From contig NZ_JBNGEN010000005.1 in NCBI RefSeq assembly GCF_049977365.1, positions 124,001 to 188,000 on the forward strand: a stretch of DNA of 64,000 bases. The letters run 5' to 3'. A model generated the notes under the pieces. The model saw only the letters and a program-made list of their open reading frames with translations, was not told the origin of the DNA and searched no databases. This DNA is from Brachymonas sp049977365. Lineage in GTDB: Bacteria; Pseudomonadota; Gammaproteobacteria; Burkholderiales; Burkholderiaceae_C. Below are positions 45,612-54,311 of this stretch, piece by piece (position 1 is the stretch's first letter; each line of letters starts with the position of its first letter). The position numbers were made by a program, and so were the translations under genes.

Positions 45612-45828
45612 GAGAACCGATCGCTGGAGGCAGGACGAAGGTGCCATTGCCCGCAGGGGCCATGGCAGCGCGCGGCCGGATCTGGCAGCTTTGCCCGCAT
45701 GGCGGGGCAGGGCTGCATGGCGTGCCGCGCAGGTGGCTTCATTGTAGGGATCGTGGGTACCCCTGCGGCGGGCGCATCTTTGACCCGCGTCAGTTGCAAC
45801 CGGGGCCAGGACAGAGAGCCCGCGCCGG

Positions 45829-47400
45829 TCAGCGCCGGTTGCCCATCAGGCTGCCCAGCACGCCGCGCACGAGCTCGCGGCCTGCGGTGCGGATGGCCGA
45901 CTTGGCCATGGACTGCACCAGTCCGTCGTAGTGGCCACCCCGGGGGCCGGTGCGGCCGAACAGGGCATCCTTGACCAGTCCGCCGACGCTGTCGAGCAGC
46001 CCGCCCGATGCGGCAGGTGCAGCCGGGGTGCCGGCCGCAGTGCCTGTGGAGGGCAGGGGAGCAGTTGCCGTGGCGTCCTGTGCCGCAGGGGTGGCCGAGC
46101 CGATGCCCGCCGCGGGAGTGGTCTGTGCGGCGCGCTGCTGCAGGATTTCGTAGGCGGAGGTGCGATCCACCGCCTGCTCGTAGACGCCGGCCACCAGAGA
46201 CTGGCTCAGGAGGGCCTGGCGCTGTTCGGCGGTGATGGGGCCGATCTGGCTGCCAGGGGGAATCACGTAGGCGCGTTCGGTCTGGCCGGGGCGACCCTTG
46301 TCGTCGAGGAAGCTGATGAGTGCCTCGCCCGTGGCCAGTTCGGTGATGGTGGCGGCGATGTCGAGGTCAGGGTTGGGGCGCATGGTTTCGGCCGTGGCCC
46401 TGACGGCCTTCTGGTCGCGCGGGGTGTAGGCGCGCAGCGCGTGCTGCACCCGGTTGCCGAGCTGGGCGAGCACGCTGTCGGGGATGTCCATGGGGTTCTG
46501 CGTGACGAAGTAGACCCCCACGCCCTTGGAGCGGACCAGACGCACCACGAGCTCGATGCGGTCGAGCAGCACCTTGGGCGCCTCGTCGAACAGCAGGTGG
46601 GCCTCGTCGAAGAAGAACACGAGCCGGGGCTGGTCAGGGTCCCCGATTTCCGGCAGCTGCTCGAACAGCTCGGAGAGCAGCCACAGCAGAAAGGTGGCAT
46701 AGAGGCGGGGCGACTGCAGCAGCCTGTCTGCGGCAAGGATGTTGACCACGCCCTTGCCCCCGACGGTCTGCATGAGGTCCTGGATGTTGAGCATGGGCTC
46801 GCCGAAAAACCGGTCACCGCCCTGGGTCTCGATGGTGAGCAGCCCCCGCTGGATCGCTCCGACGCTGGCGGCACTGACGTTGCCGTACTGGGTGGTGAAC
46901 TGGCTTGCGTTGTCGGCCACGTACTGCAGCATGGCGCGCAGGTCCTTCAGGTCGAGCAGGAGCAGCCCGCTGTCGTCCGCGATCTTGAAGACGATGTGCA
47001 GCACCCCGGCCTGGGTCTCGTTGAGGTCGAGCATGCGGGCCAGCAGCAGGGGGCCCATGTCGCTCACGGTGGCGCGCACGGGATGCCCCTGTTCGCCGAA
47101 CACGTCCCACAGTGTGACCGGGCAGGCCACGGACTCGGGCGTGGGCAGGTGGCGCTCGGCCAGCACGGCAGCCAGCCTGTCGCCGATCTGGCCGGTCTGG
47201 CTGATGCCGGTGAGGTCGCCCTTGATGTCGGCCATGAACACCGGCACGCCGATGGCGCTGAAGCTCTCGGCCATCTTCTGCAGCGTCACGGTCTTGCCCG
47301 TCCCGGTGGCTCCGGTGACGAGTCCGTGGCGGTTGGCCAGCGCCGGCAGCAGGGAGCAGGTGGTGTGGTCGTTCTGGGCGATGGGCAGGGGGTGGGCCAT
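45829..47400 (-). CDS. HerA-like ATPase, DUF853 family (YjgR-like)
   Basis: A 523-residue P-loop ATPase of the HerA/FtsK superfamily with Walker A GATGTGKTVTLQ near residue 30, Walker B LVFFFDEAHLLF and an Arg-finger region typical of YjgR. The C-terminal 100 residues include an Ala/Thr/Pro-rich linker and a final LVRGVLGSLMGNRR. The biological role of YjgR is not established. It is divergent from yebC. Confidence 0.88.
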   Translation of the reverse strand: MAHPLPIAQNDHTTCSLLPALANRHGLVTGATGTGKTVTLQKMAESFSAIGVPVFMADIKGDLTGISQTGQIGDRLAAVLAERHLPTPESVACPVTLWDVFGEQGHPVRATVSDMGPLLLARMLDLNETQAGVLHIVFKIADDSGLLLLDLKDLRAMLQYVADNASQFTTQYGNVSAASVGAIQRGLLTIETQGGDRFFGEPMLNIQDLMQTVGGKGVVNILAADRLLQSPRLYATFLLWLLSELFEQLPEIGDPDQPRLVFFFDEAHLLFDEAPKVLLDRIELVVRLVRSKGVGVYFVTQNPMDIPDSVLAQLGNRVQHALRAYTPRDQKAVRATAETMRPNPDLDIAATITELATGEALISFLDDKGRPGQTERAYVIPPGSQIGPITAEQRQALLSQSLVAGVYEQAVDRTSAYEILQQRAAQTTPAAGIGSATPAAQDATATAPLPSTGTAAGTPAAPAASGGLLDSVGGLVKDALFGRTGPRGGHYDGLVQSMAKSAIRTAGRELVRGVLGSLMGNRR

Positions 47401-47547
47401 GGTGGGAGAAATCCTTGTGCGAAGCCGTGCGTTGCGGCGCTTCCGCAGGCGCGATGCAGGTCTGCGGGCAGGGGCGTTCAACGGTGCGACAGCGAGTCAG
47501 TAAAATGGATGTTATTAGATCAAATAATCACCGAAGGAACAGATCAC

Positions 47548-48279
47548 ATGGCAGGTCACAGCAAATGGGCCAACATCCAGCATCGCAAGGGCCGGCAGGA
47601 CGAAAAGCGGGGCCGTGTCTGGACGCGCCTCATCCGTGAAATCATTGTGGCGGCACGTCACGGTGGGGGAGATGCCAACGCCAACCCGCGCCTGCGCCTG
47701 GCCATCGACAAGGCCAAGGCGGCCAACATGCCCGCCGATACCATCAAGCGCAACGTCGACAAGGCCACGGGCAACCTCGACGGCGTGAACTACGAGGAAA
47801 TCCGCTACGAGGGCTATGGCGTGGGGGGCGCGGCGATCATCGTCGACACCATGACCGACAACCGCGTGCGCACGGTGGCCGAGATCCGCCACATTCTGAG
47901 CAAGAACGGCGGCAATCTGGGCACCGAGGGCTCCGTGGCCTTTCAGTTCAAGAACTGCGGGCAGTTCATCTTCGCGCCCGGCACCGACGAGGACAAGGTC
48001 ATGGAGACCGCTCTGGAGGCCGGTGCCGAGGACGTCATCACGGACGAAGAAGGCGCCATCGAGGTGCTGACGGCTCCCGGAGACTTCGAGGCCGTGCAGA
48101 AGGCACTGGAAGCCGCCGGTCTGCAGCCCGAGGTGGCCGAGGTCACCATGCGTGCCGAAAACCCCATCGAGCTGGCGGGCGAGGACGCCCTGCGCATGCA
48201 GAAGCTCCTCGACATGCTCGAAGATCAGGATGACGTGCAGAACGTGTATTCCAACGCCGAACTGGACCTGGAGGAGTGA
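47548..48279 (+). CDS. yebC: YebC/PmpR family transcription or translation regulator
   Basis: A 243-residue protein of the YebC family with the MAGHSKWANIQHRKG start. Members were first described as DNA-binding regulators and have more recently been tied to ribosome stalling relief. The length is typical. It is followed by purD within three bases. Confidence 0.93.
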   Translation: MAGHSKWANIQHRKGRQDEKRGRVWTRLIREIIVAARHGGGDANANPRLRLAIDKAKAANMPADTIKRNVDKATGNLDGVNYEEIRYEGYGVGGAAIIVDTMTDNRVRTVAEIRHILSKNGGNLGTEGSVAFQFKNCGQFIFAPGTDEDKVMETALEAGAEDVITDEEGAIEVLTAPGDFEAVQKALEAAGLQPEVAEVTMRAENPIELAGEDALRMQKLLDMLEDQDDVQNVYSNAELDLEE

Positions 48280-48281
48280 GC

Positions 48282-49607
48282 ATGAAGGTACTCGTGATTG
48301 GCTCTGGTGGCCGCGAACATGCACTGGCCTGGAAGCTGGCGCAGTCCGAGCGCGTGAGCAAGGTGTACGTGGCGCCCGGCAATGGCGGCACTGCCCGGGA
48401 CTCCCATCTGGAAAACCTGCCCATCCAGGATCTGGAAGCACTGTGCCAGTGGGCCGGCGAGCAGAAGATCGACCTCACCGTGGTCGGCCCCGAGGCGCCC
48501 CTGGCCGCCGGCGTGGTGGACCGGTTCCGTGCGGCCGGGCTGCGCATCTTCGGCCCCACGCAGGCGGCGGCGCAGCTCGAAAGCTCCAAGGCCTTCAGCA
48601 AGGCCTTCATGCAGCGGCACGGCATTCCCACCGCAGCCTTCGACACCTTCACCGATCCGGTGGCTGCCCATGCGTTCATCGACCGGCTGGGCGCACCCAT
48701 CGTGGTCAAGGCCGACGGCCTCGCTGCCGGCAAGGGCGTGGTGGTGGCCATGACCCTGGAAGAAGCCCATGCAGCCGTCAACGACATGCTCGAAGCCAAT
48801 ACCTTCGGCGTCAAGCACAACGGCGAGGCGCGCGTCGTCATCGAGGAGTTCCTTCAGGGTGAGGAAGCGAGCTTCATGGTCGTGTGCGACGGCAGCGACG
48901 TGATGGCCCTGGCCACGAGCCAGGACCACAAGCGCCTCAAGGACCATGACGAAGGCCCCAACACTGGCGGCATGGGTGCTTACTCGCCAGCACCGGTGGT
49001 GACGGCCGATGTGCACGCACGCGCCATGCGCGAGGTCATTCTGCCCACCATCCGTGGCATGGCCCGCGACGGCATCACCTATACCGGCTTTCTGTATGCC
49101 GGTCTCATGATCGATCGCGAAGGCAAGGTCAAGACGCTGGAATTCAACTGCCGCATGGGAGACCCCGAAACCCAGCCCATCATGATGCGGCTCAAGAGCG
49201 ATCTGTTCGACCTGCTGTGGGCCGCTACCGAACCTGCGGGCAGCACGGGCCGGCACCTGGCCGACGTGACCCCGCAATGGGACCGGCGCGTGGCGCTGGG
49301 AGTGGTGGTGGCCGCTCCGGGCTACCCCCTGCATCCGCAGACCGGCGAGGCCATTACCCAGCTTCCGATCGATGCGGAAGACGTCAAGGTCTTCCATGCC
49401 GGCACGGCACTGCAGGCCGATGGCCGGCTGGTGACGAGTGGCGGGCGGGTGCTGTGCGTGACTGCTCTGGCCGACAACGTGCGCGGGGCGCAGGCCAGGG
49501 CCTATGCGGCCATCCAGCAGGTGCAGCTGCCGGGCATGCAGTTCCGCAATGACATCGGCTACCGCGCCATCAATCATCCGGCTGCACAGACAGGCGTGCA
49601 GCCCTGA
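48282..49607 (+). CDS. purD: Phosphoribosylamine--glycine ligase
   Basis: A 441-residue ATP-grasp enzyme of purine synthesis making GAR. Motifs are MKVLVIGSGGREHAL at the N-terminus, KADGLAAGKGVVVA and GPNTGGMGAYSPAP. GGAGG overlapping the yebC end favours the ATG at 48282 over an in-frame GTG at 48276. Confidence 0.96.
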   Translation: MKVLVIGSGGREHALAWKLAQSERVSKVYVAPGNGGTARDSHLENLPIQDLEALCQWAGEQKIDLTVVGPEAPLAAGVVDRFRAAGLRIFGPTQAAAQLESSKAFSKAFMQRHGIPTAAFDTFTDPVAAHAFIDRLGAPIVVKADGLAAGKGVVVAMTLEEAHAAVNDMLEANTFGVKHNGEARVVIEEFLQGEEASFMVVCDGSDVMALATSQDHKRLKDHDEGPNTGGMGAYSPAPVVTADVHARAMREVILPTIRGMARDGITYTGFLYAGLMIDREGKVKTLEFNCRMGDPETQPIMMRLKSDLFDLLWAATEPAGSTGRHLADVTPQWDRRVALGVVVAAPGYPLHPQTGEAITQLPIDAEDVKVFHAGTALQADGRLVTSGGRVLCVTALADNVRGAQARAYAAIQQVQLPGMQFRNDIGYRAINHPAAQTGVQP

Positions 49608-49618
49608 GGAGCCCCGAC

Positions 49619-50374
49619 ATGGCCGGCGATCAGCCTTGCGCGGACGAGCCCGGCTCCTGCGGGCAGGGGCCGGTGCGTCCGGTGCCGGAGACGGCGTCGG
49701 ACACCGTCTGTGGGCTGCGCCGCGCCACCAGCCCGGCCTCTGGCCCCGTGCGCCTGCCCCGCGGAAGCCGGATGGCCACCCGGGTGCTGTCCTGGTTCGG
49801 CTGGCGCAACGAGTTTGCCCCGCTGCCCGAGGCCCATGGCCTCTACATCGTCTACCCGCACACCTCGAACTGGGATTTCATCCTGGGGCTCCTGTACAAG
49901 TGGAGCCATGGCATGCCCTTCAAGTTCTGGATCAAGGACAGCGCCACCCGCCTGCCCCTGATCGGGCCCTGGATCCGCTGGGTCGGCGGGGTGCCCATCA
50001 ACCGCAGGGCCGCCTACGGCGTGGTCGAGCAGACCCAGCACCAGATGCATGCATCGGCCTTCTTCTGGCTCGTGGTGGCCCCCGAAGGCACGCGCAGCTA
50101 CACCCCCGGCTGGCGCACTGGCTTCTATCACCTGTGGCGGACGCTGGACTGTCCGCTCGGGCTCGCCTACATCGACTACGGGGCCAGGCAGCTGGGCGTG
50201 ACCGATTACGTGCGGTGCAGCGGGGACATGGAGGCCGACTTCGCGGCCATTGCCCGCTACTATGCCGGCCGGCAGGGATGCCATCCCGACCAGCAGTCTC
50301 CCATCGTGCCGCTCGAACGGCACCGACATGGTCATCGGCACGGGCATGAGCACCCATCGCAGCCGCAGGAGTGA
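49619..50374 (+). CDS. Lysophospholipid acyltransferase family protein
   Basis: A 251-residue membrane-associated acyltransferase (PlsC superfamily) with catalytic HTSNWD (the H-x4-D block) near residue 80 and the PEGTR block near 155. The sequence is closest in feel to short 1-acyl-glycerol-3-phosphate acyltransferases of the YihG/NlpC-neighbour type; the acyl acceptor cannot be told. The N-terminal 45 residues are low complexity and an internal ATG (MATRVLS) is possible. The tail is His-rich. Confidence 0.8.
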   Translation: MAGDQPCADEPGSCGQGPVRPVPETASDTVCGLRRATSPASGPVRLPRGSRMATRVLSWFGWRNEFAPLPEAHGLYIVYPHTSNWDFILGLLYKWSHGMPFKFWIKDSATRLPLIGPWIRWVGGVPINRRAAYGVVEQTQHQMHASAFFWLVVAPEGTRSYTPGWRTGFYHLWRTLDCPLGLAYIDYGARQLGVTDYVRCSGDMEADFAAIARYYAGRQGCHPDQQSPIVPLERHRHGHRHGHEHPSQPQE

Positions 50375-50460
50375 GTGGTGCAGGTGTCCGATGCCCATCG
50401 TCGTCCAGTTCTTTGCCCCGTGTGCAGTGCCTTGCCGCCGGGGCTTCTCACCAAATCGCC

Positions 50461-51447
50461 ATGAGTCTTTCTTCCCCCTCTCTGTCCGGTGCGGCTTCCG
50501 CACAGGCCCATGCCGATCCTGTGGCTGCCTGGCTGCGCGGCCTGCAGACCTGCATCACGGCAGCCGTCCAGGCGCTGGAGCCCGAAGCCCATTTCATCGT
50601 CGACGACTGGCGCAAGCCGGAGGGTGAGCGGCTGCAGGGACATGGGCGCACCATGATTCTGGAAGGGGGGGAGGTCTTCGAGCGCGCGGGCGTCGGGTTC
50701 TCGCGCGTGCAGGGGCCGCAACTGCCGCCTTCCGCCACCCAGCACCGCCCGGAGCTGGCCGGGGCCCCGTTTGAGGCCATGGGCGTGTCGCTCGTGTTCC
50801 ATCCGCGCAATCCCTATGTGCCCACGGTGCACATGAACGTGCGCATGATCGCCGCCCACCCTGCCGGGCAAAAGCCCGTGCGCTGGTTCGGTGGCGGCAT
50901 GGACCTCACTCCCTACTATGGCGAGGTGGAGGACTGTGTCCATTTTCACCGCACCTGCCGCGATGCCCTGGCTCCCTTCGGAGCCGACAAGTATCCCCGC
51001 TTCAAGGACTGGTGCGACCGCTACTTCCAGCTGCCCCACCGCAGCGAGCAGCGCGGCATCGGGGGCATCTTCTTCGACGATTTCGCCGAGCTGGGCCCCG
51101 AGCGTGATCTGGCCATGCTGCAGGCCGTGGGAGAGGCCTTTCTGCCGGCCTATCTGCCCATCGTCGAGCGCCGCAGCAAGCGGGAATGGGGCGAGCGCGA
51201 GCGCGCGTTCCATCTCTACCGCAGGGGGCGCTATGTCGAGTTCAACCTCGTGTGGGACCGGGGCACCCACTTTGGCCTGCAGAGCGGGGGGCGCAGCGAA
51301 TCCATTCTGCTGTCCATGCCGCCGCAGGCCAGCTGGAGCTACCGCCGCACAGAGCCTGCCGGTTCGCCCGAGGCACGCCTCTACACCGACTTCCTTCCCT
51401 GCCGAGACTGGCTGGCCGGCGAGGCTCCTTCCCGCGCTGGCGCATGA
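50461..51447 (+). CDS. hemF: Oxygen-dependent coproporphyrinogen III oxidase
   Basis: A 328-residue enzyme that performs the HemN reaction using molecular oxygen. Conserved segments are HMNVRMI, WFGGGMDLTPYY, FHRTCRDA, KRGGIFFDD-type GIGGIFFDDFAE and RGRYVEFNLVWDRGTHFGL. Its stop overlaps the nadD start (ATGA). Confidence 0.96.
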   Translation: MSLSSPSLSGAASAQAHADPVAAWLRGLQTCITAAVQALEPEAHFIVDDWRKPEGERLQGHGRTMILEGGEVFERAGVGFSRVQGPQLPPSATQHRPELAGAPFEAMGVSLVFHPRNPYVPTVHMNVRMIAAHPAGQKPVRWFGGGMDLTPYYGEVEDCVHFHRTCRDALAPFGADKYPRFKDWCDRYFQLPHRSEQRGIGGIFFDDFAELGPERDLAMLQAVGEAFLPAYLPIVERRSKREWGERERAFHLYRRGRYVEFNLVWDRGTHFGLQSGGRSESILLSMPPQASWSYRRTEPAGSPEARLYTDFLPCRDWLAGEAPSRAGA

Positions 51448-52169
51448 TCCGCACCGATGCACCTTCACCGCCACCTGGCCCCACGCCCTGTGCAGGACAG
51501 GCCACGGTCCGCGTGGGGCTGTACGGCGGCGCCTTCGATCCGCCCCATCTCGCCCATGTGGCGCTGGCACGCGAGGCCGTGCGGCAGCTCGGGCTCGATC
51601 GCCTCTACATCGTGCCCACCGGCCAGCCGTGGATGAAGGAGCGCCGACTCACCGATCCGGCCCACCGTCTTGCCATGGCGCGGCTGGCCTTTGCCGGCCT
51701 GCCCGAGGTGGTGGTGGATGACTGCGAGCTGCGCCGGCAGGGCACCACCTACACGATCGATACCCTGCGCGAGCTCCAGCAGCGCGAGGCGCGCCGGCAA
51801 GGGCCGTGTGGCACAGAGTGGTTCCTTGTCATGGGGCAGGATCTGGTGGCCACGCTGCCGCGCTGGCAGCGGGCGCAGGAGCTGCTGCAGGAGGTCACCG
51901 TGGCCGTGCTGGGACGCCCCGGCAGTGCAGCGGCCGACCTGCAGGCCGATCTGGATCGGGTACGCGCTTCGCTGCCCCAACTGCGCTGCGTGCAGGTACA
52001 CTTGCCCCCCAGCGCGATCAGTTCGACCGCCATCCGGGAGCGGCTGGCACAGGCCGGCGCGACCGCTTTCCAGGCCTCTTCGCTGGCCTGGCTGTCTTCC
52101 CTTGTGCCGCCCGAGGTCGCGCGGTATATTGCACTCCACCAACTCTATCGACACCCTGATGGCCACTGA
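51444..52169 (+). CDS. nadD: Nicotinate-nucleotide adenylyltransferase
   Basis: A 241-residue NAD-synthesis enzyme with the nucleotidyltransferase motif GLYGGAFDPPHLAH and the C-terminal ISSTAIRERL. About 20 residues precede the motif. It overlaps hemF by four bases and rsfS by 11, so these genes are translationally linked. Confidence 0.94.
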   Translation: MIRTDAPSPPPGPTPCAGQATVRVGLYGGAFDPPHLAHVALAREAVRQLGLDRLYIVPTGQPWMKERRLTDPAHRLAMARLAFAGLPEVVVDDCELRRQGTTYTIDTLRELQQREARRQGPCGTEWFLVMGQDLVATLPRWQRAQELLQEVTVAVLGRPGSAAADLQADLDRVRASLPQLRCVQVHLPPSAISSTAIRERLAQAGATAFQASSLAWLSSLVPPEVARYIALHQLYRHPDGH

Positions 52170-52896
52170 GAAAAAAACCGCCAAGGCATCTCCCCGCACT
52201 GCCGCATCCAAGAACACCGTTCCTCCCGCCGAGGACAGGGAGCTGCAGGCCGTGGCCTCATCCACTCCCGAGCAGGCAGAGCCTGTCGAGATCGAGGAAT
52301 CGAACCGCGACATCCAGAAGCTCCAGCGCGCCATCGTCGATGGTCTGGAGGATGTCAAGGCCCAGCACATCCAGGTGTTCAACACGGCACACCTGTCGCC
52401 GCTGTTCGAGCGCGTGATCATCGCGAGCGGCACCTCCAACCGCCAGACCAAGGCCCTGGCCGGCAGCGTGCGCGATGCCGTGCGCGACGCAGGCTTCCCC
52501 AAGCCCCGCATGGAGGGCGAGGAAAACGGCGAGTGGATCATCGTGGACTGCGGCAGTGCCGTGGCGCACATCATGCAGCCCGCCATCCGCCAGTACTACG
52601 CGCTTGAGGAAATCTGGGGCGACAAGCCGGTGCGCATGCGCCTGGGCAAGCCTGCCCGTCCTGCCAGGGCAGCCGCTGCCGAGGGGGACAAGCCAGCCCG
52701 TACCCGCAAGCCCTCCACCCGTCGTGCCCCTGCGGCAGCCAAGGCAGAGCAGGGCGCTGCCCCAGCATCTGCTGCCACCGACGGACAGCCTGCCCGCAAG
52801 CCTCGCAGCCGCAAGCAGGCCGCCGGCACCGATTCGGCTGCTGCCGCACCGGCGCCCAAGGCTGCGCCCCGGCGTTCGCGCAAGTCCGCCGCCTGA
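52159..52896 (+). CDS. rsfS: Ribosomal silencing factor RsfS with long N- and C-terminal tails
   Basis: A 245-residue protein. The RsfS core at about 48-160 (KLQRAIVDGLEDVKAQHIQVFN, ASGTSNRQTKALAG, WIIVDCGSAVAHIM) blocks joining of ribosomal subunits during starvation. It is flanked by an N-terminal tail of about 45 residues and a very basic Ala/Lys/Arg/Pro tail of about 80, roughly doubling the usual 105-130 length. The start overlaps nadD. Confidence 0.92.
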   Translation: MATEKKTAKASPRTAASKNTVPPAEDRELQAVASSTPEQAEPVEIEESNRDIQKLQRAIVDGLEDVKAQHIQVFNTAHLSPLFERVIIASGTSNRQTKALAGSVRDAVRDAGFPKPRMEGEENGEWIIVDCGSAVAHIMQPAIRQYYALEEIWGDKPVRMRLGKPARPARAAAAEGDKPARTRKPSTRRAPAAAKAEQGAAPASAATDGQPARKPRSRKQAAGTDSAAAAPAPKAAPRRSRKSAA

Positions 52897-52919
52897 TCGC
52901 CTGCGCACGGAGTGGCCGG

Positions 52920-53402
52920 GTGAAACTCGTGATCGTTGCCGTCGGGCAGAAGATGCCCGACTGGGCGCAGACTGCCTTCGATGACTACGCCAAGCGGTTC
53001 CCGCCCGACCTGCGGCTCGAATGCCGCACCGTCAAGACCGAGCCCCGCAGCGGAGGCAAAACCACGGCCCAGATGATGCAGGCCGAGGCCCAGCGCATCG
53101 AGTCCGCCATCGACGCCGGCTGCCACAAGGGCCGGCGCATCGTGGCGCTCGACGAGCGCGGCACCTCGCTCACCACCAAGGCCCTGGCCGAGCGCCTGCG
53201 CCACTGGCAGCAGGACGGCGACGACGTGGCCCTCCTCATCGGTGGGCCGGATGGCCTGTCTCCCGAGCTGCGCACGGCCGCACACGAGCGCATTCGCCTC
53301 AGCGACCTGACCCTGCCGCACGCCATGGCGCGCGTCCTGCTTGTCGAAAGCCTCTATCGTGCCTGGTCGGTCAATGCCGGCCATCCGTACCACCGCGAGT
53401 AA
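52920..53402 (+). CDS. rlmH: 23S rRNA (pseudouridine1915-N3)-methyltransferase RlmH
   Basis: A 160-residue SPOUT methyltransferase acting on 23S rRNA helix 69. The knot region LLIGGPDGLSPELR and the C-terminal LLVESLYRAWSVNAGHPYHRE are conserved. Translation starts at GTG. Placement after rsfS is the common bacterial order. Confidence 0.95.
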   Translation: MKLVIVAVGQKMPDWAQTAFDDYAKRFPPDLRLECRTVKTEPRSGGKTTAQMMQAEAQRIESAIDAGCHKGRRIVALDERGTSLTTKALAERLRHWQQDGDDVALLIGGPDGLSPELRTAAHERIRLSDLTLPHAMARVLLVESLYRAWSVNAGHPYHRE

Positions 53403-53544
53403 GGCTTCGCGCCCTGCGGCGTGGAGTGGCTCCCTGCTGCAGCAAGGGCGTGGGTGCCTGCGTGCGCGTGCCGGGTCTGCCGCTCAGGGTTGCGCGGGTC
53501 GCTCTTTTCTGGCTGACCGCCTCTTTTCCCCATTGTCTTGCCCC

Positions 53545-54171
53545 ATGTCGACCGATTCTTTTCTCTACCTCGCGTCCCAGAGTCCCCGTCGGGCCCAGCT
53601 GCTCGACCAGATCGGCGTTCGCCACACGCTGCTCCTGCCCGATGCCGGAGAGGACGCGGAGGGGCTCGAAGCCGTGCTGCCGGGAGAGGCAGCAGCCGAC
53701 TACGTGCAGCGCGTCACTGCGCTCAAGCTCGACGCCGCCCTGGCGCGGCTGGAGCGTCGGGGCTGGCCCGCTGCTCCCGTGCTCTGTGCCGATACCACCG
53801 TCGCCCTGGGGGCACGCATTCTGGGCAAGCCGGCCGATGCTGCCGACGCCGCGGCCATGCTGCGCAGCCTGTCGGGGCAGCGCCATCAGGTACTGACCGC
53901 CGTGGCCGTGGCAGGCTCCGGCACAGCGGGCAGCCCCTCTCGGCGTGCCGCACGGCTGTGCACCTCCTGGGTGGAGTTCGATGTGCTCGACGAAGCGCGC
54001 ATCGCGGCCTATGTGGCCAGCGGCGAGCCCATGGGCAAGGCAGGGGCCTATGGGGTGCAGGGCCGGGCTGCGACGCTGATTGCCCGCATCGAGGGCAGTT
54101 TCTCGGGCATCATGGGGCTGCCCCTGTTCGAGACGGCACAGATCCTGCGTGCAATGGGGTGGACAATATGA
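53545..54171 (+). CDS. maf: Maf-like nucleotide pyrophosphatase
   Basis: A 208-residue Maf protein with LASQSPRRAQLLDQIG at the N-terminus, the ADTTVALG catalytic Asp segment and a GAYGVQGRA block. Maf proteins hydrolyse non-canonical or standard pyrimidine NTPs; the QSPRR form suggests the dTTP/UTP-type subgroup. The start at 53545 leaves 142 bases after rlmH; longer in-frame starts are unlikely. Confidence 0.92.
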   Translation: MSTDSFLYLASQSPRRAQLLDQIGVRHTLLLPDAGEDAEGLEAVLPGEAAADYVQRVTALKLDAALARLERRGWPAAPVLCADTTVALGARILGKPADAADAAAMLRSLSGQRHQVLTAVAVAGSGTAGSPSRRAARLCTSWVEFDVLDEARIAAYVASGEPMGKAGAYGVQGRAATLIARIEGSFSGIMGLPLFETAQILRAMGWTI

Positions 54172-54311
54172 ACCTGCGTCTGCCTGTCCGCAGCCACCCG
54201 GTGCGGCAGGCGGCCTGATTCCCTTTCCTGGCTCCCGGCTTCCTACACGGCAGCTCCGGGGCGTGCGGTGCCGGAGCCATCAGCCCCGGCCTTTGCCTGG
54301 TCCCCCTTCTC

